Below, piece by piece: positions 54,953 through 63,506 of a stretch of 64,000 bases of DNA. Under the pieces are notes generated by a model. The model did not search any database and was not told the DNA's origin. It saw only the letters and a list, made by a program, of their open reading frames with translations. Within the stretch, counting starts at the first letter, position 1; every line of letters begins with the position of its first letter. The translations under genes were made by a program, and so were the position numbers. The stretch is from Comamonadaceae bacterium ALPHA2B (lineage in GTDB: Bacteria > Pseudomonadota > Gammaproteobacteria > Burkholderiales > Burkholderiaceae_C), in contig SCOE01000013.1 in assembly GCA_005503065.1 (NCBI GenBank), positions 1 through 64,000 on the forward strand, read 5' to 3'.

Positions 54953-55013
54953 GCTACGAAATTGATAGCTGCCGGCGCACGCCGGACGGGCGCTGCAGCC
55001 GCTTTTGCTTCAA
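54953..55013 (-). repeat. Dispersed GCTATC repeat, copy 11
   Basis: GCTACGAAATTGATAGC at the left, then GACGGGCGCTGCAGCCGC and TTTTGCTTCAA, i.e. minus orientation. It fills the gap between the two convergent genes and reaches the pqiC stop. Confidence 0.85.
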
Positions 55014-55618
55014 ATGCTGCACTCGGCGAGCGTGCCGGACTGCGCCGTAGCCACATGGCGGGCGATGGCCTCGGCAGCGCGCGCCGTGAGCCGCTGCGCC
55101 GCCTGGGCGAGCGCATCGATGCCGGCCCCGGCCGGTTCGCTGGCCGACCATTGGCAGGCCGCGCTCCGGTCGGCGTCGGTGCGCCGCAGGGTCCAGCTCA
55201 GGGCCGCATCGACCCGCGTGCCGTCGATGGCGTCGAACTGGCGCACCTGCACCGCGATGCGCCATGCCGGCTGGCCGGTCTGGCGGCCGCCGCGCGTCGA
55301 GTCGGCCGCGCCCAGGCGTGCGGCGACGCCGCTGGCCAGCGCGTCGCGCAGCTCGCTCTCGAACGAGGACGACCAGCGGTGCTGCTCCAGCACCTCGACC
55401 TCGGTGCTGGCGGCATCCGCCTTGCGCACCACCATCTGGGGCCGTGCCAGCCGCTCGGGCAGCGCCAGCGGGGCGAGCTCGATGAACAGCGGCGTGGCGC
55501 TGCGCGGCACCGCGGACGAGGCGCCCGGTTCGGCCAGGGTGTAGTAGCGGGTGACCGGTGTCGAGCAGGCCGCCAGCGCCGCAGCCACGGCCAGGCCGGC
55601 AAAGAGGGAAGGCTTCAT
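55010..55618 (-). CDS. pqiC: PqiC-type outer-membrane lipoprotein
   Basis: A 202-residue lipoprotein (lipobox LAAC, Cys18; MKPSLFAGLAVAAALAACS) of the ABC-transport-auxiliary/PqiC family: TRYYTLAEPG, PLALPERLARPQMVVR, HRWSSSFESELRDALASGVAARLG and a C-terminal AAQRLTARAAEAIA. In the Pqi system PqiC is the outer-membrane partner of the PqiB tube. It overlaps pqiB by 4 bp. Confidence 0.9.
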   Translation of the reverse strand: MKPSLFAGLAVAAALAACSTPVTRYYTLAEPGASSAVPRSATPLFIELAPLALPERLARPQMVVRKADAASTEVEVLEQHRWSSSFESELRDALASGVAARLGAADSTRGGRQTGQPAWRIAVQVRQFDAIDGTRVDAALSWTLRRTDADRSAACQWSASEPAGAGIDALAQAAQRLTARAAEAIARHVATAQSGTLAECSI

Positions 55619-57261
55619 TTCTTCTTGTCGTCCGGTTTGCCGCGAAGCAGCGATTCGGGGTGGCGCTCGAGGTAGTCGGTCAGCACGCGGATCGAGCCGG
55701 CCGTGCGCGTCAGTTCCTGCAGCGTCTGCCGCAGGTCCTGCTGCAGCGGCGAGTCCTCGGCCAGCGTGCGGTCGGCGGTGTTGATGGTCTTGCGCGCATC
55801 CTTCATGGCCGCCGCGATCTCGGGCGTCACGTCGTTGTTGATGCGGGTGACGGTGCTCTCGGCCGCAGTGAGCGTCTTGTCGAGGGTGCGCAGGGTCTTG
55901 CGCAGGTCGTTGGAGATTTCCTCGAAGGGGATCTTGTTGACCTTGGCCGCGATCTCCTGCACCTGCGACTGGATCTCGTCGAGGCTGTTCTGCACCGTGG
56001 GCAGTTCGATCGGGTTGGCGGCCAAGTCGATCTTCACCGGCGTCGCCTTGGGGAAGAAGTCCAGCGCCACATACACCTGGCCGGTGAGCAGGTTGCCCGT
56101 GCGCAGCTGTGCGCGCAGGCCTTTGCCGATCAGGAAGCGAAGGCGCTCTTCCTGCGTGTACTTCGACTCGGCCGGTGCCTGGCCGCTGGCGACGGCGGCG
56201 CGGCGAAGGCGGTCGGGATAGATGGTGACGAGCACCGGCATCAGGAACTCGCGCTCGGTGCGGTCGAACTGCACGCCGATGGACTTGACCTCGCCCAGCA
56301 CGATGCCCCGGAAGTCGACCGGCGCGCCCGGCGACAGGCCGCGCAGCGACTGGTTGAAGTACATCAGCATCGTCTGCGAGGGACCGTCGGGCTCCTTCAT
56401 GGCCGTGGTCTCGTCGTCGGCCAGCGCGTAGGCGGTGTTCTCCTGGGCCACCGGGCCCATGGCGTCGTCGGGCGCAGCGAAGGCGACGCCACCGAGCAGG
56501 ATGGTCGCCAGCGACTGGGTGCGCACCGTCAGGCCGCTGGCGCCCAGCTGCACGTTGAGCCCGCTGGCGTGCCAGAAGCGCGTGTTGGCACCGACGAACT
56601 TGTCGTAGGGCGCGTTGACGAAGATGCGCATCGTCACGCCGCGGCCGTCGCCGTCGAGGTCGAAGGACGACACCTGTCCCACCTTGATGCGCCGGAAGTA
56701 CACGGGCGAGCCGATGTCCAGCGAGCCGATGTCGCGTGCGCGCAGCGTGTACTGCCGGCCGCTGAGGTCGCGCGTGACGATCGGCGGCAGCTCCAGGCCC
56801 TCGAACTCGTCGGTCGTCTCGTCGGCGGTGCCCGCGTCGGCGCCGATGTAGGCACCCGAGAGCAGCGTGGTCAGGCCCGAGATGCCCGAGGTGTCCAGGC
56901 GTGGGCGCACCACCCAGTAGCGCGCGTCCTTGGCGGTGAAGCCATCGGCCGCGTCCTTGTTCAGCTGCACCTGCACGCGCACGTGCGAACGGTCGCGCGC
57001 CAGGCGGATCGCCTGCACCGTGCCGATCTGCACGTCCTTGTACTTCACCGCCGTCTTGCCGGCCTCCAGGCCCTCGGCGGTCTTGAAGCTCAGCACGATC
57101 TCGGGCCCGCGGTTCCACAGGATCTTGGCCACCAGCGTGATGCCGACCAGTGCCGCCACGATCGGGATCAGCCAGATCAGCGAGGGCACCCAGTCGCGCC
57201 GGCGCTCCACGCGCGGGGCGGCGGGCTGGGGTCCCGCGGGCGGAGGGGCTTCTTCATTCAT
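55615..57261 (-). CDS. pqiB: MCE-family intermembrane transport protein PqiB
   Basis: A 548-residue protein with an N-terminal membrane anchor (VPSLIWLIPIVAALVGITLVAKIL) and three MCE domains (about 45-145, 160-250 and 290-395; each with a GxxVxYxxxxVGxV-type motif such as GKTAVKYKDVQIGTV, GSPVYFRRIKVGQV and GAPVDFRGIVLGEV). A long coiled C-terminal region follows (430-548). PqiB forms a syringe-like tube across the periplasm for lipid movement. It overlaps pqiA2 and pqiC by 4 bp. Confidence 0.95.
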   Translation of the reverse strand: MNEEAPPPAGPQPAAPRVERRRDWVPSLIWLIPIVAALVGITLVAKILWNRGPEIVLSFKTAEGLEAGKTAVKYKDVQIGTVQAIRLARDRSHVRVQVQLNKDAADGFTAKDARYWVVRPRLDTSGISGLTTLLSGAYIGADAGTADETTDEFEGLELPPIVTRDLSGRQYTLRARDIGSLDIGSPVYFRRIKVGQVSSFDLDGDGRGVTMRIFVNAPYDKFVGANTRFWHASGLNVQLGASGLTVRTQSLATILLGGVAFAAPDDAMGPVAQENTAYALADDETTAMKEPDGPSQTMLMYFNQSLRGLSPGAPVDFRGIVLGEVKSIGVQFDRTEREFLMPVLVTIYPDRLRRAAVASGQAPAESKYTQEERLRFLIGKGLRAQLRTGNLLTGQVYVALDFFPKATPVKIDLAANPIELPTVQNSLDEIQSQVQEIAAKVNKIPFEEISNDLRKTLRTLDKTLTAAESTVTRINNDVTPEIAAAMKDARKTINTADRTLAEDSPLQQDLRQTLQELTRTAGSIRVLTDYLERHPESLLRGKPDDKKK

Positions 57262-58055
57262 GCGATGGACTCTCGTGCAGCGATCGGCGCCTCTGGCGCC
57301 ACGGTCTCGGGTGAAGGGGCGGGATCGGTGTCCCAGGTCAGGCGCGGGTCGAAGCTCAGCGAGGCCAGCATCGTCAGCACCACCACCGCGGCGAAGGCCC
57401 CGATGCCCACACCCGCCGTGATGACCGCGAAGCCCTGGATCTGCACCAGGCCGGCCAGCAGCGACACCACGAACACGTCGAGCATCGACCAGCGGCCGAT
57501 GAACTCCAGCCCGTGGTACAGGCGCGCCCGTTCGCGCTGGCGCCAGGTGCTGCGCCGCTGCGCCAGCACCACCAGCACGAACAGTGCCGCGAGCTTGAAC
57601 AGCGGCACCAGGAAGCTGGCCGTGAAGATCAGCGCCGCCAGCCCGTACGAGCCCGACACCCAGAAATAGATGACGCCGCTGAGGATGGTGTCCTGCTGCG
57701 TGCCGAACAGGCTCTTGGTGATCATCACCGGCAGCAGGTTCGCGGGCAGGTACATGATGGCGGCCGAGATCAGCAGCGCCCAGGTGCGGCGGATGCTGTC
57801 GGTCTTGCGGTGGCGCAGCCGCGCGCCGCAGCGCTCGCAATGTTCGCCGTCCTGCGCGTCCTGCCACACGGCGCCGCAGCGATGGCATTCGCACAGGCCG
57901 AGCTGGCGGGCCGTGGCGATGTCGCCCTCGCCGCCGTGCACGCAGGTGTGCGGCGTGGCGCGCGCGGCCAGCGCGGCGGCGCGTGCCCGCAGCGCGCGGG
58001 CCTTGCGTGCGGACAGGCCCGGTGGAGCGCCTTCGGGCGGCCGGTCGGCGCTCAT
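57258..58055 (-). CDS. PqiA family membrane protein, second half
   Basis: A 265-residue PqiA-domain protein. A C4-type zinc ribbon (CECHRCGAVWQ and CERCG) lies at about 52-80, followed by four helices (TWALLISAAIMYLPANLLPVM, LIFTASFLVPLFKLAALFVLVVL, SMLDVFVVSLLAGLVQ, VLTMLASLSFDPRLTWD). In E. coli PqiA one protein carries two such units; here they are two overlapping genes. It ends 4 bp inside pqiB. Confidence 0.92.
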   Translation of the reverse strand: MSADRPPEGAPPGLSARKARALRARAAALAARATPHTCVHGGEGDIATARQLGLCECHRCGAVWQDAQDGEHCERCGARLRHRKTDSIRRTWALLISAAIMYLPANLLPVMITKSLFGTQQDTILSGVIYFWVSGSYGLAALIFTASFLVPLFKLAALFVLVVLAQRRSTWRQRERARLYHGLEFIGRWSMLDVFVVSLLAGLVQIQGFAVITAGVGIGAFAAVVVLTMLASLSFDPRLTWDTDPAPSPETVAPEAPIAARESIA

Positions 58056-58675
58056 GCGGCCGGCTCCGGCACGTCCTCGAAGCTCAGCTCCCACAGCGCG
58101 CGCGGGTCGAAGGAGACGACCACGGTCAGCAGGACCGTCAGGCCGACGAAGGCCCAGAGCGCCGGCCCCGCGACGACGGTGGCCATGCCGGAGAGCTTGA
58201 TCACCGCCACCAGCACGCCGAGGAGGAACACCTCCACCATGCCCCATGGACGCAACGACTGGAGCAGCCGCACCAGGCCCTGGAATCCACGCGGCCTGCG
58301 CCCATGCCGCCGCGGGCCGAGCAGATAGAGCAGGATCAGCAGTTGGGTCAGCGGAAACAGCAGCGTGGTCGCCAGCACCAGCATCGCCACCAGCGACATG
58401 CCCTCCCCGCTCAGCGCGATCACGGCGCCGACCAGCGTGGTCTGGCTGGTCAGGCCCTGCAGCTCGATCTCCACGATGGGAAAGAGGTTGGCAATGGCGA
58501 ACAGGATCAGACAGGCCACGGTCAGCGGCACCATGCGCCTTTCCTGGGCACCGCGGTGGCGGGCGAGTTCCGTGCCGCAACGCAGGCAGCGGGCCACCTC
58601 GCGCGAACGCAGGTCCGGCCGGCGATAGACCGCGTCGCAGCCCTCGCACACGACCAGGCCGGTAAGCTGTTTCAT
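58052..58675 (-). CDS. PqiA family membrane protein, first half
   Basis: A 207-residue PqiA-domain protein with a zinc ribbon (CEGCDAVYRRP and CLRCG), then four helices including ACLILFAIANLFPIVEIELQG and MVEVFLLGVLVAVIKLSGMATV. It starts the pqi operon. Start ATG 58675 (MKQLTGLVVCEGC); the longer frame reads through the promoter and a repeat copy. Confidence 0.92.
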   Translation of the reverse strand: MKQLTGLVVCEGCDAVYRRPDLRSREVARCLRCGTELARHRGAQERRMVPLTVACLILFAIANLFPIVEIELQGLTSQTTLVGAVIALSGEGMSLVAMLVLATTLLFPLTQLLILLYLLGPRRHGRRPRGFQGLVRLLQSLRPWGMVEVFLLGVLVAVIKLSGMATVVAGPALWAFVGLTVLLTVVVSFDPRALWELSFEDVPEPAA

Positions 58676-58808
58676 CAAGCGGGGCGGCCCGGACGAAAAA
58701 TGCCGCCCCAGGGAGCGGCCGGCGAGCCAAAGCGCAGGACGATGGAAGCAGCGAACATTGGGTCGATTCTGCCCAAAGCCGCGCGCCGCGCTGTCGGACG
58801 GCATCGCC

Positions 58809-58866
58809 GCTATGGAATTCATAGCTGCCGGTGCCCATCCCATGGGCGCCAGGCACCGATTTGGCG
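58809..58866 (-). repeat. Dispersed GCTATC repeat, copy 12
   Basis: GCTATGGAATTCATAGC at the left, then GGGCGCC and CACCGATTTGGC, i.e. minus orientation. It is the only copy in a divergent gap, 134 bp upstream of the pqi operon start. Confidence 0.8.
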
Positions 58867-58873
58867 CAGAAAA

Positions 58874-58926
58874 AATGCAATTTTCATCCGGGTGTATTGC
58901 ATTGATCATTTAAGCCCGGGTAGAAT
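58874..58926 (+). promoter_or_regulatory. Promoter with 8-bp inverted repeat for the DUF2239 gene
   Basis: TTGCAT (58897-58902), 18-bp spacer and TAGAAT (58921-58926) form a fair sigma-70 promoter. The arms AATGCAAT (58874-58881) and ATTGCATT (58896-58903) form an inverted repeat overlapping the -35. This is a candidate operator. Confidence 0.5.
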
Positions 58927-58933
58927 TTTCGAC

Positions 58934-59512
58934 ATGACCTCCGACCTTCCTCCCGCTCCCACCCTGATCGCCTTCCTGGCGCACCGGCGCGTTGCACGCG
59001 GCCGCCGCGACGAGGTACTTGCCGCATTGCGCGCGCAGGAGGCCGGCGCAGGCTCGGTGGTGTTCGACGCCGACACCGGCGAGCGGGTCGAGCTCGATCT
59101 GCGTGCCGATGCCGGGCACACCCCCAGCGCCGAAGACGCGCCGGCACGCGGCGTGGGCCGCCCCAAGCTGGGCGTGGTGGCACGCGAGGTCACGCTGCTG
59201 CCGCGCCACTGGGACTGGCTCAGCCGGCAGCCCGGCGGCGCTTCCGTGGCGCTGCGCAGGCTGATCGACGAGGCCCGCCGCACCTATGCCGAACGCGACC
59301 AGGTGCGCGCCGCGCGCGAAGCGGCCTACGGCGTGATGAGCGTGCTGGGCAGCGAGTTGCCTGGCTTCGAGGAGGCAGCCCGTTCGCTCTTTGCGGGCGA
59401 GCGTGCGCGCTTCAACAGCTATGTGAGCGACTGGCCGGCCGACGTCGCCGATTTCGTTCGCGGCCTGGCGGCCCCCGCGTGGAACGCGCCGGCTCCCGGT
59501 TCCGATGCCTGA
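58934..59512 (+). CDS. DUF2239 family protein
   Basis: A 192-residue soluble protein. An N-terminal ILIAFLAHRRVARGRRDEVLAAL-like block and a central VGRPKLGVVAREVTLLPRHWDWLSRQPGGASVALRRLIDEARR form the DUF2239 core. The central part resembles a small DNA-binding helical unit (inference). C-terminal part is FEEAARSLFAGERARFNSYVSDWPADVADFV. An inverted repeat overlaps its promoter, so autoregulation is possible. Confidence 0.85.
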   Translation: MTSDLPPAPTLIAFLAHRRVARGRRDEVLAALRAQEAGAGSVVFDADTGERVELDLRADAGHTPSAEDAPARGVGRPKLGVVAREVTLLPRHWDWLSRQPGGASVALRRLIDEARRTYAERDQVRAAREAAYGVMSVLGSELPGFEEAARSLFAGERARFNSYVSDWPADVADFVRGLAAPAWNAPAPGSDA

Positions 59513-59641
59513 AGAATCTTCCTTTCCGATGCACGTCCTTCATCCCATCGACGGCCCCCATCGGGCCGCGCAGTCCATGCTGCGATTCGCATGCGACGCC
59601 ACCGCCCGGGCGGTGCCCGCGTGAGCGCCGGACACCTGTCC

Positions 59642-61111
59642 ATGCCCCAGCCCGAAGCCGCCCGCGTGGCGGGCGAGACGGTCGCACCGCCCGCCTCCGT
59701 CGCCGACCCGGTGCCTCCGCCCGCGACCGCGCCCGCCCCGGCGCGTGGTCGGCCGGTGGCCATCGCCGGCAACAAGCCGCTGTGGCAGACCTTCCTGTTC
59801 TTCCTGGCGCCGATGCTGCTGTCGAACATCCTGCAGTCGCTGTCGGGCACGCTCAACAACGTCTACATCGGGCAGATGATCGGCGTGCAGGCACTGGCGG
59901 CGGTGTCGGGCTTCTTCCCGGTGATGTTCTTCTTCATCGCCTTCACCATCGGCCTGGGCGGCGGCGCCTCGGTGCTGATCGGCCAGGCCTGGGGCGCACA
60001 GGACCGCGAGAAGGCCCGCGCCGTGGCCGGCACCGCGCTCACCGTGGTGGTGGCGTTCGGCCTGCTGGTCGCGCTCTTCGGCGGCATCTTCACCCAGCCC
60101 ATGCTGCATGCGCTGGGCACGCCGGCCGACATCCTGCCCGACGCCACACGCTACGCGCGCATCATCCTGATCGCGATGCCGGGGCTGTTCGTGTTCCTGC
60201 TCTCCACGGCCATGTTGCGCGGCGTGGGCGACACGATCACGCCGCTGTTCACGCTGCTGATCTCGACCGCCGTAGGCCTGGTCCTCACGCCCGCGCTCAT
60301 CCGCGGCTGGGGCGGGCTGCCGCAGATGGGCGTGGCCAGCGGCGCGTGCGCCACCGTGGTCGCCTTCGTCGTCGCCACGCTGTGGCTGGGATGGCATCTG
60401 CGCCGCAGGAAGAGCCCGCTGGCGCCCGATGCCGACTTCATGCGCCACCTGCGCATCCGGCCGCACCTGCTCAAGGCCATCCTCAAGGTCGGGGTGCCCA
60501 CGGGCGTGCAGATGATCGTGGTGGCGCTCGCCGAGCTCGTGCTGCTGGGCCTGGTCAACGGCTTCGGCTCGCATGCCACGGCGGCCTACGGCGCGGTGAA
60601 CCAGGTCGTGGCCTACGTGCAGTTCCCGGCCATCTCGATCGCGATCACCGCCTCGATCCTCGGCGCGCAGGCCATCGGTGCCGGCCGCATCGACCGCCTG
60701 GGCGCCATCACGCGCACGGCGCTGATGATGAACCTGGTGCTCACCGGCGCGCTGGTGCTGCTGGGTTACCTCTTCTCGCGCCCGCTGATGGGCTGGTTCA
60801 TCACCGACCCGGCGGTCATCGAGGTGGCGCAGCAGCTGCTGCACATCATGCTGTGGAGCCTGGTGATCTTCGGCATGGCCTCGGCACTGTCGGGGATCAT
60901 GCGCGCCAGCGGCACGGTGCTGGTGCCCACCGCCATCTCCATCTTCTGCGTGCTGTGCGTGTCGGTGCCGGTCGCCTGGGTCATGAGCCACCGCATCGGG
61001 CTGTCGGGCGTGTGGGTGGCCTACCCCGCGTCCTTCGGCAGCATGCTGCTGCTGCAGGCGGCGTACTACCGCTTCGTGTGGCGCAAGAAGGCGATCCGGC
61101 GGCTGGTGTGA
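59642..61111 (+). CDS. MATE family efflux transporter
   Basis: A 489-residue MATE transporter with 12 membrane helices in two halves (LWQTFLFFLAPMLLSNILQSLSGTLNNVYIGQMIGVQALAAVSGFFPVMF for the first, ILKVGVPTGVQMIVVALAELVLLGLVNGFG for the second). The N-terminal 45 residues are Ala/Pro-rich and variable. ATG 59642 is used; GTG 59621 and ATG 59591 are alternatives. MATE pumps export cationic drugs with Na+ or H+. The GST gene overlaps its stop. Confidence 0.93.
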   Translation: MPQPEAARVAGETVAPPASVADPVPPPATAPAPARGRPVAIAGNKPLWQTFLFFLAPMLLSNILQSLSGTLNNVYIGQMIGVQALAAVSGFFPVMFFFIAFTIGLGGGASVLIGQAWGAQDREKARAVAGTALTVVVAFGLLVALFGGIFTQPMLHALGTPADILPDATRYARIILIAMPGLFVFLLSTAMLRGVGDTITPLFTLLISTAVGLVLTPALIRGWGGLPQMGVASGACATVVAFVVATLWLGWHLRRRKSPLAPDADFMRHLRIRPHLLKAILKVGVPTGVQMIVVALAELVLLGLVNGFGSHATAAYGAVNQVVAYVQFPAISIAITASILGAQAIGAGRIDRLGAITRTALMMNLVLTGALVLLGYLFSRPLMGWFITDPAVIEVAQQLLHIMLWSLVIFGMASALSGIMRASGTVLVPTAISIFCVLCVSVPVAWVMSHRIGLSGVWVAYPASFGSMLLLQAAYYRFVWRKKAIRRLV

Positions 61112-61755
61112 GCGGCCTGCCGGTGCTCTATTCCTTCCGGCGCTGCCCGTACGCGCTGCGGGCGCGCCTGGCGCTGGCCGCGAGCGGTCAACGCTGCGAG
61201 TTGCGCGAAGTGGTGCTGCGCGACAAACCGCCCGAGCTGCTGGCCGCATCGCCCAAGGCCACCGTGCCGGTCCTGGTGCTGCCAGGCGGTGACGTGATCG
61301 AACAAAGCCTGGACATCATGCGCTGGGCGCTGCGCCGCCACGACCCCGATGGCTGGCTGGATGGCGGCGCCGACGTGACGCAGGCGCTCGTCGCGCAGTG
61401 CGATGGGCCTTTCAAGCAAGCACTGGACGCGTACAAGTACCCCGAGCGCCATCCCGACCGGCCGGCCGGGGCCGCGCAGGCCGCAGCTGCCGCGATGCTC
61501 GATGGACTCGAGGCGCGGCTGCGGGCGCACGCCTTCCTCTGTGCCGACCGGCCCCGCCTCGCCGATGCCGCGTGGATGCCCTTCGTGCGCCAGTTCGCGC
61601 AGGTGGATGCGCCGTGGTTCGCGGCCCGGCCCTGGCCACGCCTGCAGGCCTGGCTCGACGGCTGGCTGCAGGGACCGCTGTGGCCACGCGTGATGCACAA
61701 GTACGCGCGCTGGCAGGCGCCGCAGCGCGGCGTGGACTTTCCGCCCGCAGGCTGA
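61108..61755 (+). CDS. Glutathione S-transferase-like protein
   Basis: A 215-residue protein with a thioredoxin-fold N-domain (LYSFRRCPYALRARLALAASGQRCELREVVLRDKP; CPYA occupies the active-site position, and PVLVLPGGDVIEQSLDIMRWAL supplies the cis-Pro and glutathione-binding Ser) and a helical C-domain. It belongs to the glutaredoxin-2-like/GST family. A GTG start overlaps the MATE stop. Confidence 0.9.
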   Translation: MSGLPVLYSFRRCPYALRARLALAASGQRCELREVVLRDKPPELLAASPKATVPVLVLPGGDVIEQSLDIMRWALRRHDPDGWLDGGADVTQALVAQCDGPFKQALDAYKYPERHPDRPAGAAQAAAAAMLDGLEARLRAHAFLCADRPRLADAAWMPFVRQFAQVDAPWFAARPWPRLQAWLDGWLQGPLWPRVMHKYARWQAPQRGVDFPPAG

Positions 61756-61849
61756 GGCGCGCGCTGCGGCGCCCGTGTCACGCCGCGTTGCAGGCCCTGC
61801 CACGCCAGTCCTCATAATCGCCGCCTTCCGGACTTTCGAATCTGCCGCC

Positions 61850-63112
61850 ATGCCCGTCAGCCAGCTCTCGGTCTACTTCTTCCTCCAGGCGGCGGTGATC
61901 CTGCTGGTGTGCCGTGGGGTCGGCAAGCTGGCGCAGCGCATGGGCCAGCCCCAGGTGGTGGGCGAGATGATCGCGGGCGTGGCGCTCGGGCCCTCGCTCT
62001 TCGGGCTCTTCCTGCCCGAACTGCAGCAGGCGCTCTTTCCCAAGCCCACGCTGGGCATGCTCTACGTCTGCGGCCAGCTGGGCGTGGGCATGTACATGTT
62101 CCTGGTCGGCACCGAATTCAACGCCGATCACTTCAGGCGCCGCGCGCGCAGCGCCGTGTCGGTGTCGGTGGCGGGCATCGCGGTGCCGTTCTTCCTGGCC
62201 TTCCTGCTGGTCCCCTGGCTGCACGAGATGCCGGGCCTGTTCTCGCCCAAGGCCAAGGAACTCGAGGCCTCGCTCTTCCTCGGCGCGGCCATCGCTATCA
62301 CGGCCTTCCCGATGCTGGCGCGCATCATCCACGAGCGCGGCATCGCCGGCACCTCGCTGGGCACCCTGGCGCTCACGGCGGGCGCGGTGGACGACGCGGC
62401 AGCCTGGTGCATCCTCGCCGTCGTGCTGGCCAGCTTTGGCGGCAGCTGGACGGGCGCGTGGCTGGCGATCGGCGGCGGCATCGGCTATGCGCTGTTCATG
62501 CTGCTGGTCGGCCGGCGGCTGCTCGCGCGCCTGGCCGACCATGCCAAGCCCGGCGAGCCGCTGAGCGCGACGCTGCTGGCCATCGTGCTCGCCCTCTTCT
62601 GCCTGAGCGCCTGGGCCATGGATGCGATCGGCATCCATGCCGTGTTCGGCGGCTTCATCCTCGGCGCCTGCCTGCCGCGAGGGGAGTTCACCGTCCGGCT
62701 GCGCGCGCAACTGCAGCCCTTCGTGGTGGTCTTCCTGTTGCCGATGTTCTTCACCTACTCGGGACTGAACACGCAGCTCAGCATGGTCATGCAGCCGACC
62801 CTGCTGCTGGCGGCACTGGCCATCCTTGCGGCGTCCTTCGCCGGCAAGGGCATCGCCTGCTGGGCCGCGGCGCGCCTCAGCGGCGAGGACAACCGCGACG
62901 CGATGGCGATCGGCGCGCTGATGAACGCGCGCGGGCTGATGGAGCTGATCATCATCAACATCGGCCTGCAGGCCGGCGTGATCGAGCCGGGCCTGTTCGC
63001 GATCCTGGTGCTGATGGCCATCGTCACCACGCTGATGGCGACGCCGCTGTTCAACCGCGTCGTACGCAGCGGCGGCGCACAGAGCCACGCTGCGCTCGGG
63101 CGGCCGGTCTAG
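61850..63112 (+). CDS. CPA2-family cation:proton antiporter
   Basis: A 420-residue membrane antiporter of the KefB/NapA type with about 12 helices. The conserved block is LGPSLFGLFLPELQQ..., LTAGAVDDAAAWCILAVVLA (Asp-Asp transport motif) and NARGLMELIIINIGLQ. The C-terminal TrkA-N/RCK regulatory domain of KefB is absent. Start ATG 61850 (MPVSQLSVYF). Confidence 0.92.
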   Translation: MPVSQLSVYFFLQAAVILLVCRGVGKLAQRMGQPQVVGEMIAGVALGPSLFGLFLPELQQALFPKPTLGMLYVCGQLGVGMYMFLVGTEFNADHFRRRARSAVSVSVAGIAVPFFLAFLLVPWLHEMPGLFSPKAKELEASLFLGAAIAITAFPMLARIIHERGIAGTSLGTLALTAGAVDDAAAWCILAVVLASFGGSWTGAWLAIGGGIGYALFMLLVGRRLLARLADHAKPGEPLSATLLAIVLALFCLSAWAMDAIGIHAVFGGFILGACLPRGEFTVRLRAQLQPFVVVFLLPMFFTYSGLNTQLSMVMQPTLLLAALAILAASFAGKGIACWAAARLSGEDNRDAMAIGALMNARGLMELIIINIGLQAGVIEPGLFAILVLMAIVTTLMATPLFNRVVRSGGAQSHAALGRPV

Positions 63113-63216
63113 CCGGCAACAGTCTGGAACAAGTTCGTGGCCTCCCCCTCCTTCGTGAGGTTCACATTCGCGGCACTGGTTCGTTATCCTCGATACGAGG
63201 TCTGCAGGAGAAGGAT

Positions 63217-63417
63217 GTGCTGAGCTTGAGAGACATGGCGCTCACCGTGGAGGAACGAGGCGAAGGCCAGTTCTACTGGGTGGTGCTGGAGGCGACGGAA
63301 GCCGACGACGGCGACGTGATGATCTACCGCCGCATCGAGTCCGCAGCACGTGCGCAATCGACCTATTCCAACGCGCTCGCCATGGGCGTCGACGTCGTGC
63401 GTCGCCTCGCCGATTGA
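63217..63417 (+). CDS. Small conserved protein
   Basis: A 66-residue protein. AGGAG lies 6 bp before a GTG start, so the short form MLSLRDMALTVEERGEGQFYWVVLEATEADDGDVMIYRRIESA is preferred; ATG 63235 is possible. An N-terminal beta-strand pair and a C-terminal helix are likely. No function known. Confidence 0.6.
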   Translation: MLSLRDMALTVEERGEGQFYWVVLEATEADDGDVMIYRRIESAARAQSTYSNALAMGVDVVRRLAD

Positions 63418-63432
63418 CGCCAACCCTGCGGC

Positions 63433-63487
63433 GCTACTGAATCGATAGCGCCCCGCGCCCGATCCGCGGGCGTTCCACCAGGTTTTT
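63433..63487 (-). repeat. Dispersed GCTATC repeat, copy 13
   Basis: GCTACTGAATCGATAGC at the left, then CGCGGGCGTTCCACCAGG and a T-run, in minus orientation. It lies between convergent genes. Confidence 0.75.
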
Positions 63488-63506
63488 CTTCGACTGCGAA
63501 GTGCAG

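Noticed and set aside
61850-63112. Antiporter as part of the ClpG-type heat-resistance locus (kefB)
   Set aside because: It lies about 45 kb away in an unrelated gene context and lacks the KefB regulatory domain.
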